From a virus, in the IMG/VR virus record IMGVR_UViG_3300033144_003744, positions 1 through 64,000 of that record: a DNA stretch of 64,000 nt. One strand, given 5' to 3'. A model generated the notes under the pieces. That model had not been told where the DNA came from, searched no databases, and saw only the letters and a list, made by a program, of their open reading frames with translations. A program made the translations under genes and the position numbers. Positions 17,495 through 25,986 of the stretch are shown piece by piece (position 1 is the stretch's first letter; the number at the start of each line of letters is the position of its first letter).

Positions 17495-17710
17495 TTAAAA
17501 CTGTGCCAGAGTAGCCTGACCATCATCTTCTTTAACTACATTTGGATTAAATGATGCAACTTCAGTTACCGTCAAAACTCTACTTGTTTCCATTTTTGTC
17601 GGGCATCCTGTACATCCAAAAATTGTTTGATATACATTCTTTTCTGGAATTACTAAATTTGCTGACATTATAATCATGTCGTTTCCACATTCTGAACATT
17701 TTGTTTTCAT
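17495..17710 (-). CDS. Zinc-ribbon protein (71 aa)
   Basis: CSECGNDM and GCTGCPTK form a zinc ribbon; the C-terminal tail is Thr- and acid-rich. Preceded by a strong AGGTGAATAAA site. Function unknown. Confidence 0.5.
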   Translation of the reverse strand: MKTKCSECGNDMIIMSANLVIPEKNVYQTIFGCTGCPTKMETSRVLTVTEVASFNPNVVKEDDGQATLAQF

Positions 17711-17729
17711 TTTATTCACCTATATTTTA

Positions 17730-17867
17730 TTAAGTAATTTTTAAATAATCTTCAATTTCAGACCAAATACACATTGTTGAATCATCTGTAAATCTAAATA
17801 CTAAATGAGTTCCATTTATATTTTTTATCTCTTCAATTGTTTTACCAATAAATAATTTTTCATCCAT
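17730..17867 (-). CDS. Small hypothetical protein (45 aa)
   Basis: MDEKLFIGKTIEEIKNINGT followed by LVFRFTDDSTMCIWSE, a strand-helix-strand-strand order. The ATG overlaps the PCNA stop (TAATG), so it is translationally coupled to PCNA. The small gene at 31215 has a similar layout. Function unknown. Confidence 0.5.
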   Translation of the reverse strand: MDEKLFIGKTIEEIKNINGTHLVFRFTDDSTMCIWSEIEDYLKIT

Positions 17868-18628
17868 TATTTATCATCTCCATCTAAATATTCAACAGGA
17901 AAGAACACTACTCTATCTCCTGTGTCATCTTCTACTATCATTGGTGTATTACTATTTAAATGTAATGTTACTTCTTGACCTAATTCTTTAAATATACAAT
18001 CAACACCAATGGAGTATATACCACCACAATCATCTCCTTCAATAATTGCTGGTATTTCTGTTTCAAAATCCTTTCCATCTCTTGAGAGTATAGATACAAA
18101 AAATCTATTATCCATTACTTCAAATCTGTATTCAAATAATTCATATCTATAATTAACTTTTTTTACTGCATCTGCAATGTCTTTACCTTTGGCTATGATG
18201 GTAGTATTAAATAATCCAGCATTACCATATCCTAATTTATCATTATCACCTAATATCTTATTATAATAAACTGGATAGTTAGATACTGTATCAATATGAG
18301 CTTGTTTAAGGGGATATTCTATCAATCCCACATCAGTACTAATACCCTGATGAGTTATCTCTATCTTACCCTTTATTCCATCCTTCAATACCCTTAAAAA
18401 ATCCACTGCATCAGATACATAAAAAGTTTCTGATTCATTACATTCTACAGGTATATTAAAATCTATCATTATATTTTTTTCTTTTGATATACCAGAACAA
18501 AATAAAGTATTGTTTTCTGCACTCAATTTTAAATCTAAAAAATAAGGAGCTCTTTTTCCTGACATTCCTCTGGAATAAACAATACATTTTGTTATAAATT
18601 TTTTCAGTTTGGCAGCACTAACTATCAT
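17867..18628 (-). CDS. pcn: DNA polymerase sliding clamp (PCNA)
   Basis: 253 residues, the usual PCNA length. The C-terminal signature EVTLHLNSNTPMIVEDD...DRVVFFPVEYLDG fits the last strands and tail of archaeal PCNA, and two similar halves are apparent. The ring would tether PolB and recruit the XPF-like nuclease and DNA ligase also encoded here. N-terminal similarity to cellular PCNA is low, so the call relies on length, C-terminus and replisome context. Confidence 0.75.
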   Translation of the reverse strand: MIVSAAKLKKFITKCIVYSRGMSGKRAPYFLDLKLSAENNTLFCSGISKEKNIMIDFNIPVECNESETFYVSDAVDFLRVLKDGIKGKIEITHQGISTDVGLIEYPLKQAHIDTVSNYPVYYNKILGDNDKLGYGNAGLFNTTIIAKGKDIADAVKKVNYRYELFEYRFEVMDNRFFVSILSRDGKDFETEIPAIIEGDDCGGIYSIGVDCIFKELGQEVTLHLNSNTPMIVEDDTGDRVVFFPVEYLDGDDK

Positions 18629-18642
18629 AGTTTACCCCATAT

Positions 18643-18795
18643 TTATTTCATAAAATAATCAAAATACACATCAATAAATTTTTCTAGTTCTGATATACTA
18701 AAATCTTGGGCTACATCATGCCGTATTTGTGTACCACCAATATAATTTATCATAACCTCATAAATTTTTTCTTTTAATTCTAAATCTTTGTTCAT
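18643..18795 (-). CDS. Small hypothetical protein (50 aa)
   Basis: MNKDLELKEKIYEVMINYIG, then QDFSISELEKFIDVYFDYF: an acidic, probably all-helical protein between the ATPase and PCNA genes. Function unknown. Confidence 0.45.
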   Translation of the reverse strand: MNKDLELKEKIYEVMINYIGGTQIRHDVAQDFSISELEKFIDVYFDYFMK

Positions 18796-18841
18796 TTTTT
18801 TACCTTAATTTAAAGAAAAAGTTGTAGATTATAAAATCTAC

Positions 18842-19777
18842 TTACTTAAACATACTCCAATCAAATCCGAACCACTCTTCATCACCCTGTTCTGCATTGT
18901 GTGGTATTGATGCAACTAGATGTTTACTACCCTCCAAATGTAGCTTACCCTTTGCTTTATGAACAGTTGCCCACATTTCTGTGGCTGCTTCTGTATCAAC
19001 CTTAGTACATTCAATACGTTGAAACATCTGTCCTGGTGTAAGAGATCCCCAATCTGGCACGGTGGCATATGTTTGAAGTTCTTTCTTTCCATCTCCAACA
19101 TTTACATATTTTTTCTTTTCTTTCATATGAGTAATGTATGATACTGGACATGGGAGGGCCTTAGCCAATAAAAGTGCCTGATTATACTTATCATCACGTA
19201 TATGCCAATTAGACTGATTAGTTTTCTCAAGCAATCCTATATCAAGTTCAACTTGCCGCATATATCCTTCGCATAACTTTAACCAACTATTCATTCCATC
19301 CATTACGCATCCTGCACTTTCTCCAGGTCCTTCTTCCTGAATATAGAACAACATACTCATGGTTTGCTGTATAGTTGCTTCTGGATCAACTGCTGCTCTC
19401 TTGGCTCCAGATTTATGCCGTACTACTGGATCAAGGACAACTATTCCTGGATCAGTAAGAACATCACCATATTCGTTAAATTGGACCTCGTTAGATTCAT
19501 CGAGATCTGGATAATATTCTTCAAGTAGTGGAGTAACTCCCTTATCAAAATCAAATAGATATAATGGTCTTTCTGTATCTATATCATCTTGAGTCCTTCT
19601 TGCGAGTGCAATACCGGTTTTAGCAGTACCATCAAGACCATAGATTCCAGTTACATATTTATTCTTTCTCTGTTTTCTTTGACTTGCAATTATTTCCCCA
19701 ACTTCTTCATGAGATAAATATCCTGCACCCTTTACTTCTTTCTTTCCTGCTGCCATATCTGCTAAACCCTTTGCCAT
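18842..19777 (-). CDS. Sak4/RecA-like ATPase (phage AAA_24 type)
   Basis: 311 residues. Walker A is GLDGTAKTG near residue 49, preceded by a short strand. LYLFDFDKG follows, and GCVMDGMNSWLKL is the Walker B region. The pattern is that of the phage nucleotide-binding/Sak4 group of minimal RecA-fold single-strand annealing or recombination ATPases. It lies next to a candidate ssDNA-binding protein and the clamp, consistent with recombination-dependent replication. Confidence 0.7.
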   Translation of the reverse strand: MAKGLADMAAGKKEVKGAGYLSHEEVGEIIASQRKQRKNKYVTGIYGLDGTAKTGIALARRTQDDIDTERPLYLFDFDKGVTPLLEEYYPDLDESNEVQFNEYGDVLTDPGIVVLDPVVRHKSGAKRAAVDPEATIQQTMSMLFYIQEEGPGESAGCVMDGMNSWLKLCEGYMRQVELDIGLLEKTNQSNWHIRDDKYNQALLLAKALPCPVSYITHMKEKKKYVNVGDGKKELQTYATVPDWGSLTPGQMFQRIECTKVDTEAATEMWATVHKAKGKLHLEGSKHLVASIPHNAEQGDEEWFGFDWSMFK

Positions 19778-19818
19778 TTTTCAAAACCTCTTAAATAAAA
19801 AAATAGTGGAATTAACCA

Positions 19819-21111
19819 CTATAGATCTTCCTTCGTAAAATCCTCTATGTCAAAATCTGTCTTTAGATCTTCAAATGCATAAACTCCAAATGCATTCAAT
19901 CTCATTGGACCAACTTCTTCACCCTCTGCCTTTCTACCCCTGGTGGGGAAACAAGTTAGAAGTACACGACTATCTGTTCCAAAATCAATTGTATTTGCTT
20001 TAGCTACCCAAGTAGTTATATTTGACTGAATCTTCTCTATATCAAAATCTGCTCTCAATGATTCATCATCTACAACCATCTTATCTGACCAATCTTTCTC
20101 TGGGTCAAGATTTGGATATAGTTCCATAACATCTACTTCTACTAATATAGCCTGATTATGTAAACCATATGTTCTTGCTTTCTTTTTGGCTTCGACATCA
20201 ATTAAGAAATTTTCTACTTCGCCCAATACTACTGTTTTATCAGCCATGAAGTCTAATTCTAAAATAGACTCTATAAACGAAGCTTCACCAAATGGATTCC
20301 AATCAGTATCTACAAATACAGCCTGTTTAGGCATATTCATTAGATTATAGTCTATGTCATCTTTCTTAGTGAAGTTAAGTGCTCTGACCACATATGCATT
20401 ATTTATAGCTGGCATAGTCTGAGTTGCAGTATCTCCTCGAAGCATGAATCTAGCCCATTTAGCATCTCCACCGGATTGTGGCTCTGCTACTCCATATACA
20501 TACCTGGAATATTTATGTCTTGGATATTCAAGACCATATCCTTTATTTGCTTTACTACCAAAACCAAACTCATTAATATCTACAGGCGCAATCCAAAGGC
20601 CAGATTCTTCTCCAAATTCTTCTGCATTATCAGAAACTTTGGCAACAATTTCTTCAATAATAGGCTCATATTCTTCTGAAGCTGGATCTTTCATGGGGTC
20701 ATAATCCTTGGCTTCAATATCTGTAGTATAAAAATGACTATGATATCTTTTAAGAATACCCTCGTCTACTTCTGTATATTCATTTACTCTACCTTCCATT
20801 ACATACTTATTTGGATTAGCTTCATAAAGTTCTACAGCTTCCTTTCTATTATAAGAAACTCCATCCTTTATATCAGATATACCCATTACAAAGAAGTTAA
20901 ATGGCTTTGCTGGACTGTTTTCAATAGCTACCAGTTCTGCCCTATATTTCTGTCTAAACAATGCCTGTGCTCTCTGATCGAGTTTCTCACCAGTCAGTCT
21001 ACCATTATATTTCTGTTCTATGCTATCTCTATAATCAGCAAATTCATTTGCTAATTCATCTGTACTTTTGCCTACCTTAGAAGATAGGTCTACTAAAAAT
21101 TCATTACTCAT
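19819..21111 (-). CDS. Candidate ssDNA-binding / replication protein (430 aa)
   Basis: A large acidic protein starting MSNEFLVDLSSKVGKSTDEL with a helical N-terminus. Long beta-rich stretches follow (NNAYVVRALNFTK, KTVVLGEVENFLIDVE, TTWVAKANTIDF, DSRVLLTCFPTRG) that could be OB folds as in RPA. The C-terminal tail (DFDIEDFTKEDL) is strongly acidic, as in many SSB-like proteins. No clear zinc motif. Its place directly upstream of the Sak4-like ATPase supports an ssDNA-binding role, but the family is not recognised from sequence alone. Confidence 0.45.
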   Translation of the reverse strand: MSNEFLVDLSSKVGKSTDELANEFADYRDSIEQKYNGRLTGEKLDQRAQALFRQKYRAELVAIENSPAKPFNFFVMGISDIKDGVSYNRKEAVELYEANPNKYVMEGRVNEYTEVDEGILKRYHSHFYTTDIEAKDYDPMKDPASEEYEPIIEEIVAKVSDNAEEFGEESGLWIAPVDINEFGFGSKANKGYGLEYPRHKYSRYVYGVAEPQSGGDAKWARFMLRGDTATQTMPAINNAYVVRALNFTKKDDIDYNLMNMPKQAVFVDTDWNPFGEASFIESILELDFMADKTVVLGEVENFLIDVEAKKKARTYGLHNQAILVEVDVMELYPNLDPEKDWSDKMVVDDESLRADFDIEKIQSNITTWVAKANTIDFGTDSRVLLTCFPTRGRKAEGEEVGPMRLNAFGVYAFEDLKTDFDIEDFTKEDL

Positions 21112-21126
21112 TTGTTTTCCTCCAGT

Positions 21127-21303
21127 TTAATATAATCTTATTTTTCTTTCAAATATTGCCTTTATAAAATGATAATCTCCATCTCCCATAATATTTGCAC
21201 GTAAACAATCATTCATTCCATAAATTAGTTCACGCATATTATGTATGTTTTTCTCCTCTTCATCGTTTTCAGGATAAAAAAATTTTGTTATGTGTTCTTT
21301 CAT
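21127..21303 (-). CDS. Small hypothetical protein (58 aa)
   Basis: MKEHITKFFYPENDEEEKNI followed by ANIMGDGDYHFIKAIFERKI. Preceded by GGTAATATA. Function unknown. Confidence 0.45.
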   Translation of the reverse strand: MKEHITKFFYPENDEEEKNIHNMRELIYGMNDCLRANIMGDGDYHFIKAIFERKIRLY

Positions 21304-21318
21304 TATATTACCATTTAA

Positions 21319-21579
21319 TTATTTATAATTCTCTTCCCATTCATACGTTGTATTATGTATTTCTGCGGGAAGACGATACACCCAGGTATCTTTTTCTTTC
21401 TTTCTATTTAACAATTCCATGTCATACATATGCTTTAATCTGTATGCTGCCTTTATTTTTGATAGATTATTAGACTCTATATCAGATGCAATGATTGTTT
21501 TGTTCTTCTTTAAGAATATTACAACTTCTTGGTATTCTGACATATTTGTCAACAATGCTATAGCTCGTTTTTTTACCAT
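21319..21579 (-). CDS. Winged-helix DNA-binding protein (86 aa)
   Basis: The order of helices and the wing (VVIFLKKNKTIIASDIESNN, then KIKAAYRLKHMYDMEL and RKKEKDTWVYRL) is that of a small winged-helix domain as in archaeal ArsR/MarR-like regulators. It may regulate viral or host transcription. No metal-binding residues. Confidence 0.55.
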   Translation of the reverse strand: MVKKRAIALLTNMSEYQEVVIFLKKNKTIIASDIESNNLSKIKAAYRLKHMYDMELLNRKKEKDTWVYRLPAEIHNTTYEWEENYK

Positions 21580-21595
21580 TTTAGTTTATCTCTTA

Positions 21596-22492
21596 TTATT
21601 TTGCCCGCTTCAATAAAACTCTTTTTAATACAGGAACGCATTGTTTAGCTATGAGTCCACGTAATTCCTTAAAATTTATTCTGTCAAAATCTTTGTATAT
21701 CTCAATTGAATGTTCTAAAAAAATATCTTCTGCAACCGCGTTAAATAATACAGGAATTAGAGACATATCTATTTTATATCCTTCATCCGATAATTTATGA
21801 ATTGTTTTTTCTATTCTTGCATTAGTGCCATAAGTCAAAGATATTAATTTTGTAGAATTACTCTCTTTTGGTGGCTGATCACTGCCCCCAAATGCCAATT
21901 TATTTTTTTCTTTGAACTCATCCGTTACTATTTTTGCAAATAAAGGCTGTTCAAATTTATTTAATCTGCTGTAATTCTTTAAAACTACACCCTCTGCTGA
22001 ACCGTCTTTATATGCTGAATTTTTTATACATTCCTCTAATTCTTCTATAGAAATTTCACTTCCATCTCTTTCAAAGTGAATGTGAATAAATTCAAGCCCA
22101 AGAGATTCAAATTTTTCTTTTGCTTCTTTCCATGATAAAAATAATTCAGTTTCTGTATTCCAAATATCATAACCTATAAATCCAGGGACATCATCATTAT
22201 ATTTTATAGTATGACGTTGAAGGCTTTCTCCTATGTAAAGATATTTTGAACTAAATTTATCTTTATATAACCCGTATGCTTCTATAACAGGAAGTATTGC
22301 ATTCCATCCTTTTGGGTCTTTCTTATCTACCATAACTCTATTTCTGCTAGCAAAAGTTAATTCGTTGTTATCTAAGAAAAAACAAAAATTTGCACCATCC
22401 ACTTTTTCTTGAACAACGACCTTCCCATCAAAAATTCCTTCTGTCTCAATTGTTCCGAGTGCTTTTATTTTTATGTATTTCTTCCATATCAT
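21596..22492 (-). CDS. RNA ligase, T4 Rnl2 type
   Basis: About 298 residues. The nucleotidyltransferase motifs are VQEKVDGANF (motif I, Lys adenylated), FASRNR (Ia), LYIGESL (III), EGVVLKNY (IV) and LFAKIV (V). The C-terminal third is helical. Rnl2-type enzymes seal nicked RNA duplexes and repair tRNA or other structured RNAs cut by host nucleases. The next gene upstream is an HNH endonuclease. An upstream GTG is also in frame, but the ATG at 22492 has the better site (GTGATTAAT). Confidence 0.82.
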   Translation of the reverse strand: MIWKKYIKIKALGTIETEGIFDGKVVVQEKVDGANFCFFLDNNELTFASRNRVMVDKKDPKGWNAILPVIEAYGLYKDKFSSKYLYIGESLQRHTIKYNDDVPGFIGYDIWNTETELFLSWKEAKEKFESLGLEFIHIHFERDGSEISIEELEECIKNSAYKDGSAEGVVLKNYSRLNKFEQPLFAKIVTDEFKEKNKLAFGGSDQPPKESNSTKLISLTYGTNARIEKTIHKLSDEGYKIDMSLIPVLFNAVAEDIFLEHSIEIYKDFDRINFKELRGLIAKQCVPVLKRVLLKRAK

Positions 22493-22501
22493 ATTAATCA
22501 C

Positions 22502-23251
22502 TTATATTCCTATACTCCTATAATCAATTTTACTATCATATTCTAATATTAGTTCTCTTATGTATAATAATCTTGAAATAAACCCTTCATAATAATCCCT
22601 CACATATTTTCCTGATGTTTTTGAATGACAGGAATTACATAATGGTATTAATTTCCAATCACTATTACAACCTTGATTTTTATTATAATCCACGTGATGA
22701 ACATGTAATTTTATTTTACAATTATTTTCTGACATACCACACAAAAAACATTTTCTATTAAACTCTTCTCTTACTTGTTCCTTTATTTTATTATTAAAAT
22801 TTATACAATATGGTTCAAAAGAAATACCACCCTGCCATCCTGGAGATTTTTCACCATATCTATGTACCCCATACATAGGATTATTTTTACCAGAATTAGC
22901 TTTACTTAAATTATCTCTATGTTTTTTTGAAAATTTTTTGACCATGGCAGATTTACTCATTTTTTGTCTTGTTTCAATAGAAACCTTTCTATTGCTCATT
23001 TTTTGTTTAAATTCTTTTGAGTGATTTTTCCCATAAAATGGATTATCTTTACCATATCTATGAATATTAAACATAGGGTTATTTTTTCCAGAGGTAGCAC
23101 AGGATAAACATAAATCTTTATAACAATAAAAACTTAATATTCTTTCCTTTCCACAACCATTACATATAACAATAATTTTTTTATGTGATCCCTTTGTTAA
23201 ACTATCAGATGTATAACCGAATTGTTCTAATGTTTTTTCTTCGTCTATCAT
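22502..23251 (-). CDS. HNH homing endonuclease with NUMOD3 repeats and N-terminal Cys domain
   Basis: 249 residues in three parts. An N-terminal module FGYTSDSLTKGSHKKIIVIC with CNGCGKE and CLSC looks like a zinc-binding domain. Next come NUMOD3-like repeats (KNNPMFNIHRYGKDNPFYGK; SKEFKQKMSNRKVS; SGKNNPMYGVHRYGE). A canonical HNH core closes it (CFLCG, LHVHHVDYNKNQG, LIPLCNSCHSK). The N-terminal module recurs in the genes at 55157 and 56609, where it is joined to a different nuclease domain. Confidence 0.82.
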   Translation of the reverse strand: MIDEEKTLEQFGYTSDSLTKGSHKKIIVICNGCGKERILSFYCYKDLCLSCATSGKNNPMFNIHRYGKDNPFYGKNHSKEFKQKMSNRKVSIETRQKMSKSAMVKKFSKKHRDNLSKANSGKNNPMYGVHRYGEKSPGWQGGISFEPYCINFNNKIKEQVREEFNRKCFLCGMSENNCKIKLHVHHVDYNKNQGCNSDWKLIPLCNSCHSKTSGKYVRDYYEGFISRLLYIRELILEYDSKIDYRSIGI

Positions 23252-23252
23252 C

Positions 23253-23546
23253 TTATTTTCTTCTATCCATTAATGTTCCTCTATAATAAATATCAACGTC
23301 ATTAGTATCTATATCTACTGCAATTACATACTCAGTTTGATTTATATACCCATCTACGGCCACCTCAAAATCTGCTTCTTTATGTACATCTTCAAGATTA
23401 GATACAAATCTACCTGTTTTTATATCAAGCATAAAATATTCATCCATCTTACGATATAAAACATCTTCCCGTGCATCATCTAATGATTTATTCATTCCAT
23501 TAGAATATACATCATCATTATGGGATACTATTATATAACCTATCAT
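23253..23546 (-). CDS. Hypothetical protein (97 aa)
   Basis: MIGYIIVSHNDDVYSNGMN, a helix, then strands (YVIAVDIDTNDVDIYYRG). Function unknown. Confidence 0.5.
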   Translation of the reverse strand: MIGYIIVSHNDDVYSNGMNKSLDDAREDVLYRKMDEYFMLDIKTGRFVSNLEDVHKEADFEVAVDGYINQTEYVIAVDIDTNDVDIYYRGTLMDRRK

Positions 23547-23547
23547 T

Positions 23548-23739
23548 TTAATTCTCTCCGATAAATGTATATGTCACGTCACCATCTACACTCACCCATT
23601 TCTCTGAAGATGCTATTTGTTCTAATGCAAGCATTTTTCTAAATATTGGACATACATCAGTTCCATTACATTTAAATGGTAGATTACCTGCTGATTGCAA
23701 TCCACACAAACCTTCATGATTCATTCCACATTCAGTCAT
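23548..23739 (-). CDS. Small Cys-rich protein (63 aa)
   Basis: Starts MTECGMNHEGLCGLQ, then FKCNGTDVCPIF: four cysteines in a CxxxxxxxC...CxxxxxC arrangement typical of several tiny proteins in this genome. Function unknown. Confidence 0.5.
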   Translation of the reverse strand: MTECGMNHEGLCGLQSAGNLPFKCNGTDVCPIFRKMLALEQIASSEKWVSVDGDVTYTFIGEN

Positions 23740-23740
23740 A

Positions 23741-24130
23741 TTAATCATCCATAAATTGTATATGTATATTATTAACTTTATGGCCATCATCAATTGTTAA
23801 ATAATCACCCTCTATACTAACAATTACTTTATCACCATTATACTTGGTAACAACCAATGAATGTTTACCACAATCAAACCCATGAGTTACTTTTAATGGA
23901 AATTCCTTTCTGAGTTTAATGGGTAAATCTGATATTTTAATATACCCACCTTCTATTCCAAATTCTATATCACCAGATAAAACATGAGTATCATTACAAC
24001 ATTCATTCATCTCATTATATTCATTACACATATCAGATAATAAATAATGATTATTTTCATATGGTATTGGAAATATAATTACATTTTTACAATTAGTACA
24101 TCTTATATAACTAAAATCTTCAATTTTCAT
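23741..24130 (-). CDS. Cys-containing beta-rich hypothetical protein (129 aa)
   Basis: Begins MKIEDFSYIRCTNCKNVIIF with a CxxC, then CNEYNEMNECCND, then a beta-rich C-terminal half. It may bind metal at its N-terminus. Function unknown. Confidence 0.5.
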   Translation of the reverse strand: MKIEDFSYIRCTNCKNVIIFPIPYENNHYLLSDMCNEYNEMNECCNDTHVLSGDIEFGIEGGYIKISDLPIKLRKEFPLKVTHGFDCGKHSLVVTKYNGDKVIVSIEGDYLTIDDGHKVNNIHIQFMDD

Positions 24131-24227
24131 TTAAATTACTCCTTTCTATTCTAACCATCTGATCATTATACTGTCTTGATCCTTCTTTCATACCATCTGT
24201 ATTTTTATTCTTTCGTTCATCTTTCAT
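24120..24227 (-). CDS. Tiny basic protein (35 aa)
   Basis: MKDERKNKNTDGMKEGSRQY, very hydrophilic. Behind a strong AGGTGATAAA site and overlapping the next start, which supports translation despite the size. Confidence 0.4.
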   Translation of the reverse strand: MKDERKNKNTDGMKEGSRQYNDQMVRIERSNLNEN

Positions 24228-24235
24228 TTTATCAC

Positions 24236-24769
24236 CTATAAGTATTTAAATGCTAATTCATTAATTTCTTTCATATTCTTACTGGTAAATACATTATGTT
24301 GTATAGATTTATGTAAATGATGTGGCATAAAGATTATATGATATTTATTAATATGATGTGCGTCCCATCCTTCTTGCCATTCATTTAGCATTTCAGAACC
24401 TAACTCCCTACGTCTGGCGGCCGATCGCCTTCTCGATTCATTATGTTTTCTTAGGTTCTCTTTATGCCATTCTTCTGAAGTTCTGATTACACTGCCGTTT
24501 TTCCTATATTTCTTTTCACATTCTTTGCACTGTGTTGACAAACCGTCTGGTTTGTATTTATTATTACAAAATTGAGAAGAAGATTTTAATTCTTTACAAG
24601 TGGGGCATATTTTTTCTTTTACATAAATTTTTTTCTTATCTTTATTCTTTAAGTTCCTTCTGTGGTCATCTTCCTTTCTACAAGCTTTACATATATATTG
24701 TTGGAAGTTTCCTCTCTTGTGAAACTCAGATTTAGGTTTTATTTCATGACATCTATTACATTCTTTCAT
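24236..24769 (-). CDS. Putative nuclease with two zinc-ribbon repeats and HH/LHxSxxH domain
   Basis: 177 residues. Two related units, CNRCHEIKPKSEFHKRG...CKACRKE and CPTCKELKSSSQFCNNK...CKECEKK, resemble the zinc repeats in some phage endonuclease VII-like and HNH proteins. The C-terminus has WDAHHINKYHIIFMPHHLHK and MKEINELAFKYL, matching a domain found in five other genes here (26363, 34204, 55157, 56609, 62464). It is likely a mobile endonuclease. Confidence 0.6.
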   Translation of the reverse strand: MKECNRCHEIKPKSEFHKRGNFQQYICKACRKEDDHRRNLKNKDKKKIYVKEKICPTCKELKSSSQFCNNKYKPDGLSTQCKECEKKYRKNGSVIRTSEEWHKENLRKHNESRRRSAARRRELGSEMLNEWQEGWDAHHINKYHIIFMPHHLHKSIQHNVFTSKNMKEINELAFKYL

Positions 24770-24789
24770 AATATGCCCTACATTAAATT

Positions 24790-25149
24790 TTACCAATCTA
24801 GCCCTTGAGATATTTTATTTACTATGTGTTTCATATTTTCACAATCAGTTACAATTTCTTTTAGTATTTTATTTCTTTCTGTTTTTTGATAAGTTCCCAT
24901 ATATAATGAATGTCCAATCATAGCCATATTATGTGTTTTAATTTTCAATTCTTCATTATCACATTTTAGATGAAATATTGTATTATTATATTTTAAATAA
25001 TATCTCAATGTAGACATCCCATGTGAAAAATTACCATATGTTTGTAAATCATCAGAACATCTTATTATTATATTATAATAATCTATTAAATTTTGATATG
25101 AATTACCATAACTTAATATGCGTTTTTGGTCATTTTCTCCAACTAACAT
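24790..25149 (-). CDS. Hypothetical protein (119 aa)
   Basis: Starts MLVGENDQKRILSYGNSYQN and is largely helical. Function unknown. Confidence 0.5.
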   Translation of the reverse strand: MLVGENDQKRILSYGNSYQNLIDYYNIIIRCSDDLQTYGNFSHGMSTLRYYLKYNNTIFHLKCDNEELKIKTHNMAMIGHSLYMGTYQKTERNKILKEIVTDCENMKHIVNKISQGLDW

Positions 25150-25192
25150 TATTTTCTACCTCAATTTATTATTATTTATTTAGAACTAGCAC

Positions 25193-25360
25193 TTATACAT
25201 CATTATTATCTAAATCGCAACCACTATTTTCAAATGCTCCTACAAGATACACTATAAAAACACTTATTAATGCCATGAACATAGCATTTTGAAGAAGTTG
25301 TATAAAAAAGAATATAGATATAACAAATTGCAGAATATTAATCTTTGTATTCCATTTCAT
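25193..25360 (-). CDS. Small membrane protein (55 aa)
   Basis: Hydrophobic segments ILQFVISIFFFIQLL and AMFMALISVFIVYLVGAF, then an acidic tail. Function unknown. Confidence 0.5.
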   Translation of the reverse strand: MKWNTKINILQFVISIFFFIQLLQNAMFMALISVFIVYLVGAFENSGCDLDNNDV

Positions 25361-25369
25361 TATGTTATC

Positions 25370-25501
25370 TCATATAATTATCTTGTCATTTTTATTCTCA
25401 CCGTATTCTTTATTCAAACATTTTCTACATAAATTAGTTTCAATATTCAAATGTAATGTGGTTCTTTCACATCTCTTGCATTTACCATTTGTGTATTTCA
25501 T
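25370..25501 (-). CDS. Mini zinc-ribbon protein (43 aa)
   Basis: KCKRCERTT and LCRKCLNKE make a four-Cys zinc ribbon. Preceded by GGAGGTAATAAAAA. Function unknown. Confidence 0.5.
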   Translation of the reverse strand: MKYTNGKCKRCERTTLHLNIETNLCRKCLNKEYGENKNDKIII

Positions 25502-25507
25502 TTTTTA

Positions 25508-25705
25508 TTACCTCCAATCTAACAGAATAATTACATTATTATATGTTTTGTATTCCAGTGCATTTTTATTTTTCATATATACACCTCTACCCAATTTTTT
25601 CATTACTCTTAATGTCATATCTGTTATACTAGCACGTATAAACGTATATCCATATTCTGGATGTATTGTTACATATGCATTTGGTATATTTATGAATCCT
25701 TTCAT
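25508..25705 (-). CDS. Hypothetical protein (65 aa)
   Basis: MKGFINIPNAYVTIHPEYGY with a beta-rich layout, behind TGGAGAATAAAT. Its upstream side ends at the GC-richer intergenic relic. Function unknown. Confidence 0.5.
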   Translation of the reverse strand: MKGFINIPNAYVTIHPEYGYTFIRASITDMTLRVMKKLGRGVYMKNKNALEYKTYNNVIILLDWR

Positions 25706-25734
25706 ATTTATTCTCCATTTAAATTAAAGCTGAT

Positions 25735-25920
25735 GGTCGGTATTGCACCAGACATATATCTATTTCACCAGCAATTTCTAGCCCGAAGGCTTTGTTCTAT
25801 TCTGCTTATACATGGTATATCATTCGGCTTTACACATCGCCTTTCGAGGATTGTGTCGCAGTCGTCAAACCATCCACAAAGGGTCTCTACAACCCCTGTT
25901 TCATTATACACTTAATATGT
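25735..25920 (-). pseudogene. GC-richer intergenic relic, possibly the 3' end of a TnpB-type element
   Basis: This stretch is visibly richer in G+C than its surroundings. On the minus strand an open frame of 48 codons (25765-25911) contains ETGVVETLCG, DDCDTILERR and SLRARNCW, resembling the variable C-terminal tail of IS200/IS605-type TnpB. A perfect AGCC-CGAA-GGCT hairpin lies inside it. The segment TTCACCAGCAATTTCTAGCC recurs almost exactly at 47669-47687. A decayed transposon end or an RNA scaffold would fit; the family call is tentative. Confidence 0.3.
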
Positions 25921-25953
25921 GCTTATCGTATATATAGATATTCATTAGAAATA

Positions 25954-25966
25954 TTTATATACTTAA
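25954..25966 (+). promoter_or_regulatory. Archaeal TATA box for the 25987 operon
   Basis: TTTATATACTTAA lies about 28 bases before the ATG at 25987, the distance expected for a leaderless archaeal transcript. Similar strings occur ahead of 34086, 39643, 39764 and 54581. Confidence 0.65.
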
Positions 25967-25986
25967 ATCAAACATATTATACTAAT

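Noticed and set aside
25661-25915. Plus-strand open frame over the intergenic relic
   Set aside because: Composition is odd, no start signals, and it opposes the minus-strand frame that fits a TnpB-like tail better.
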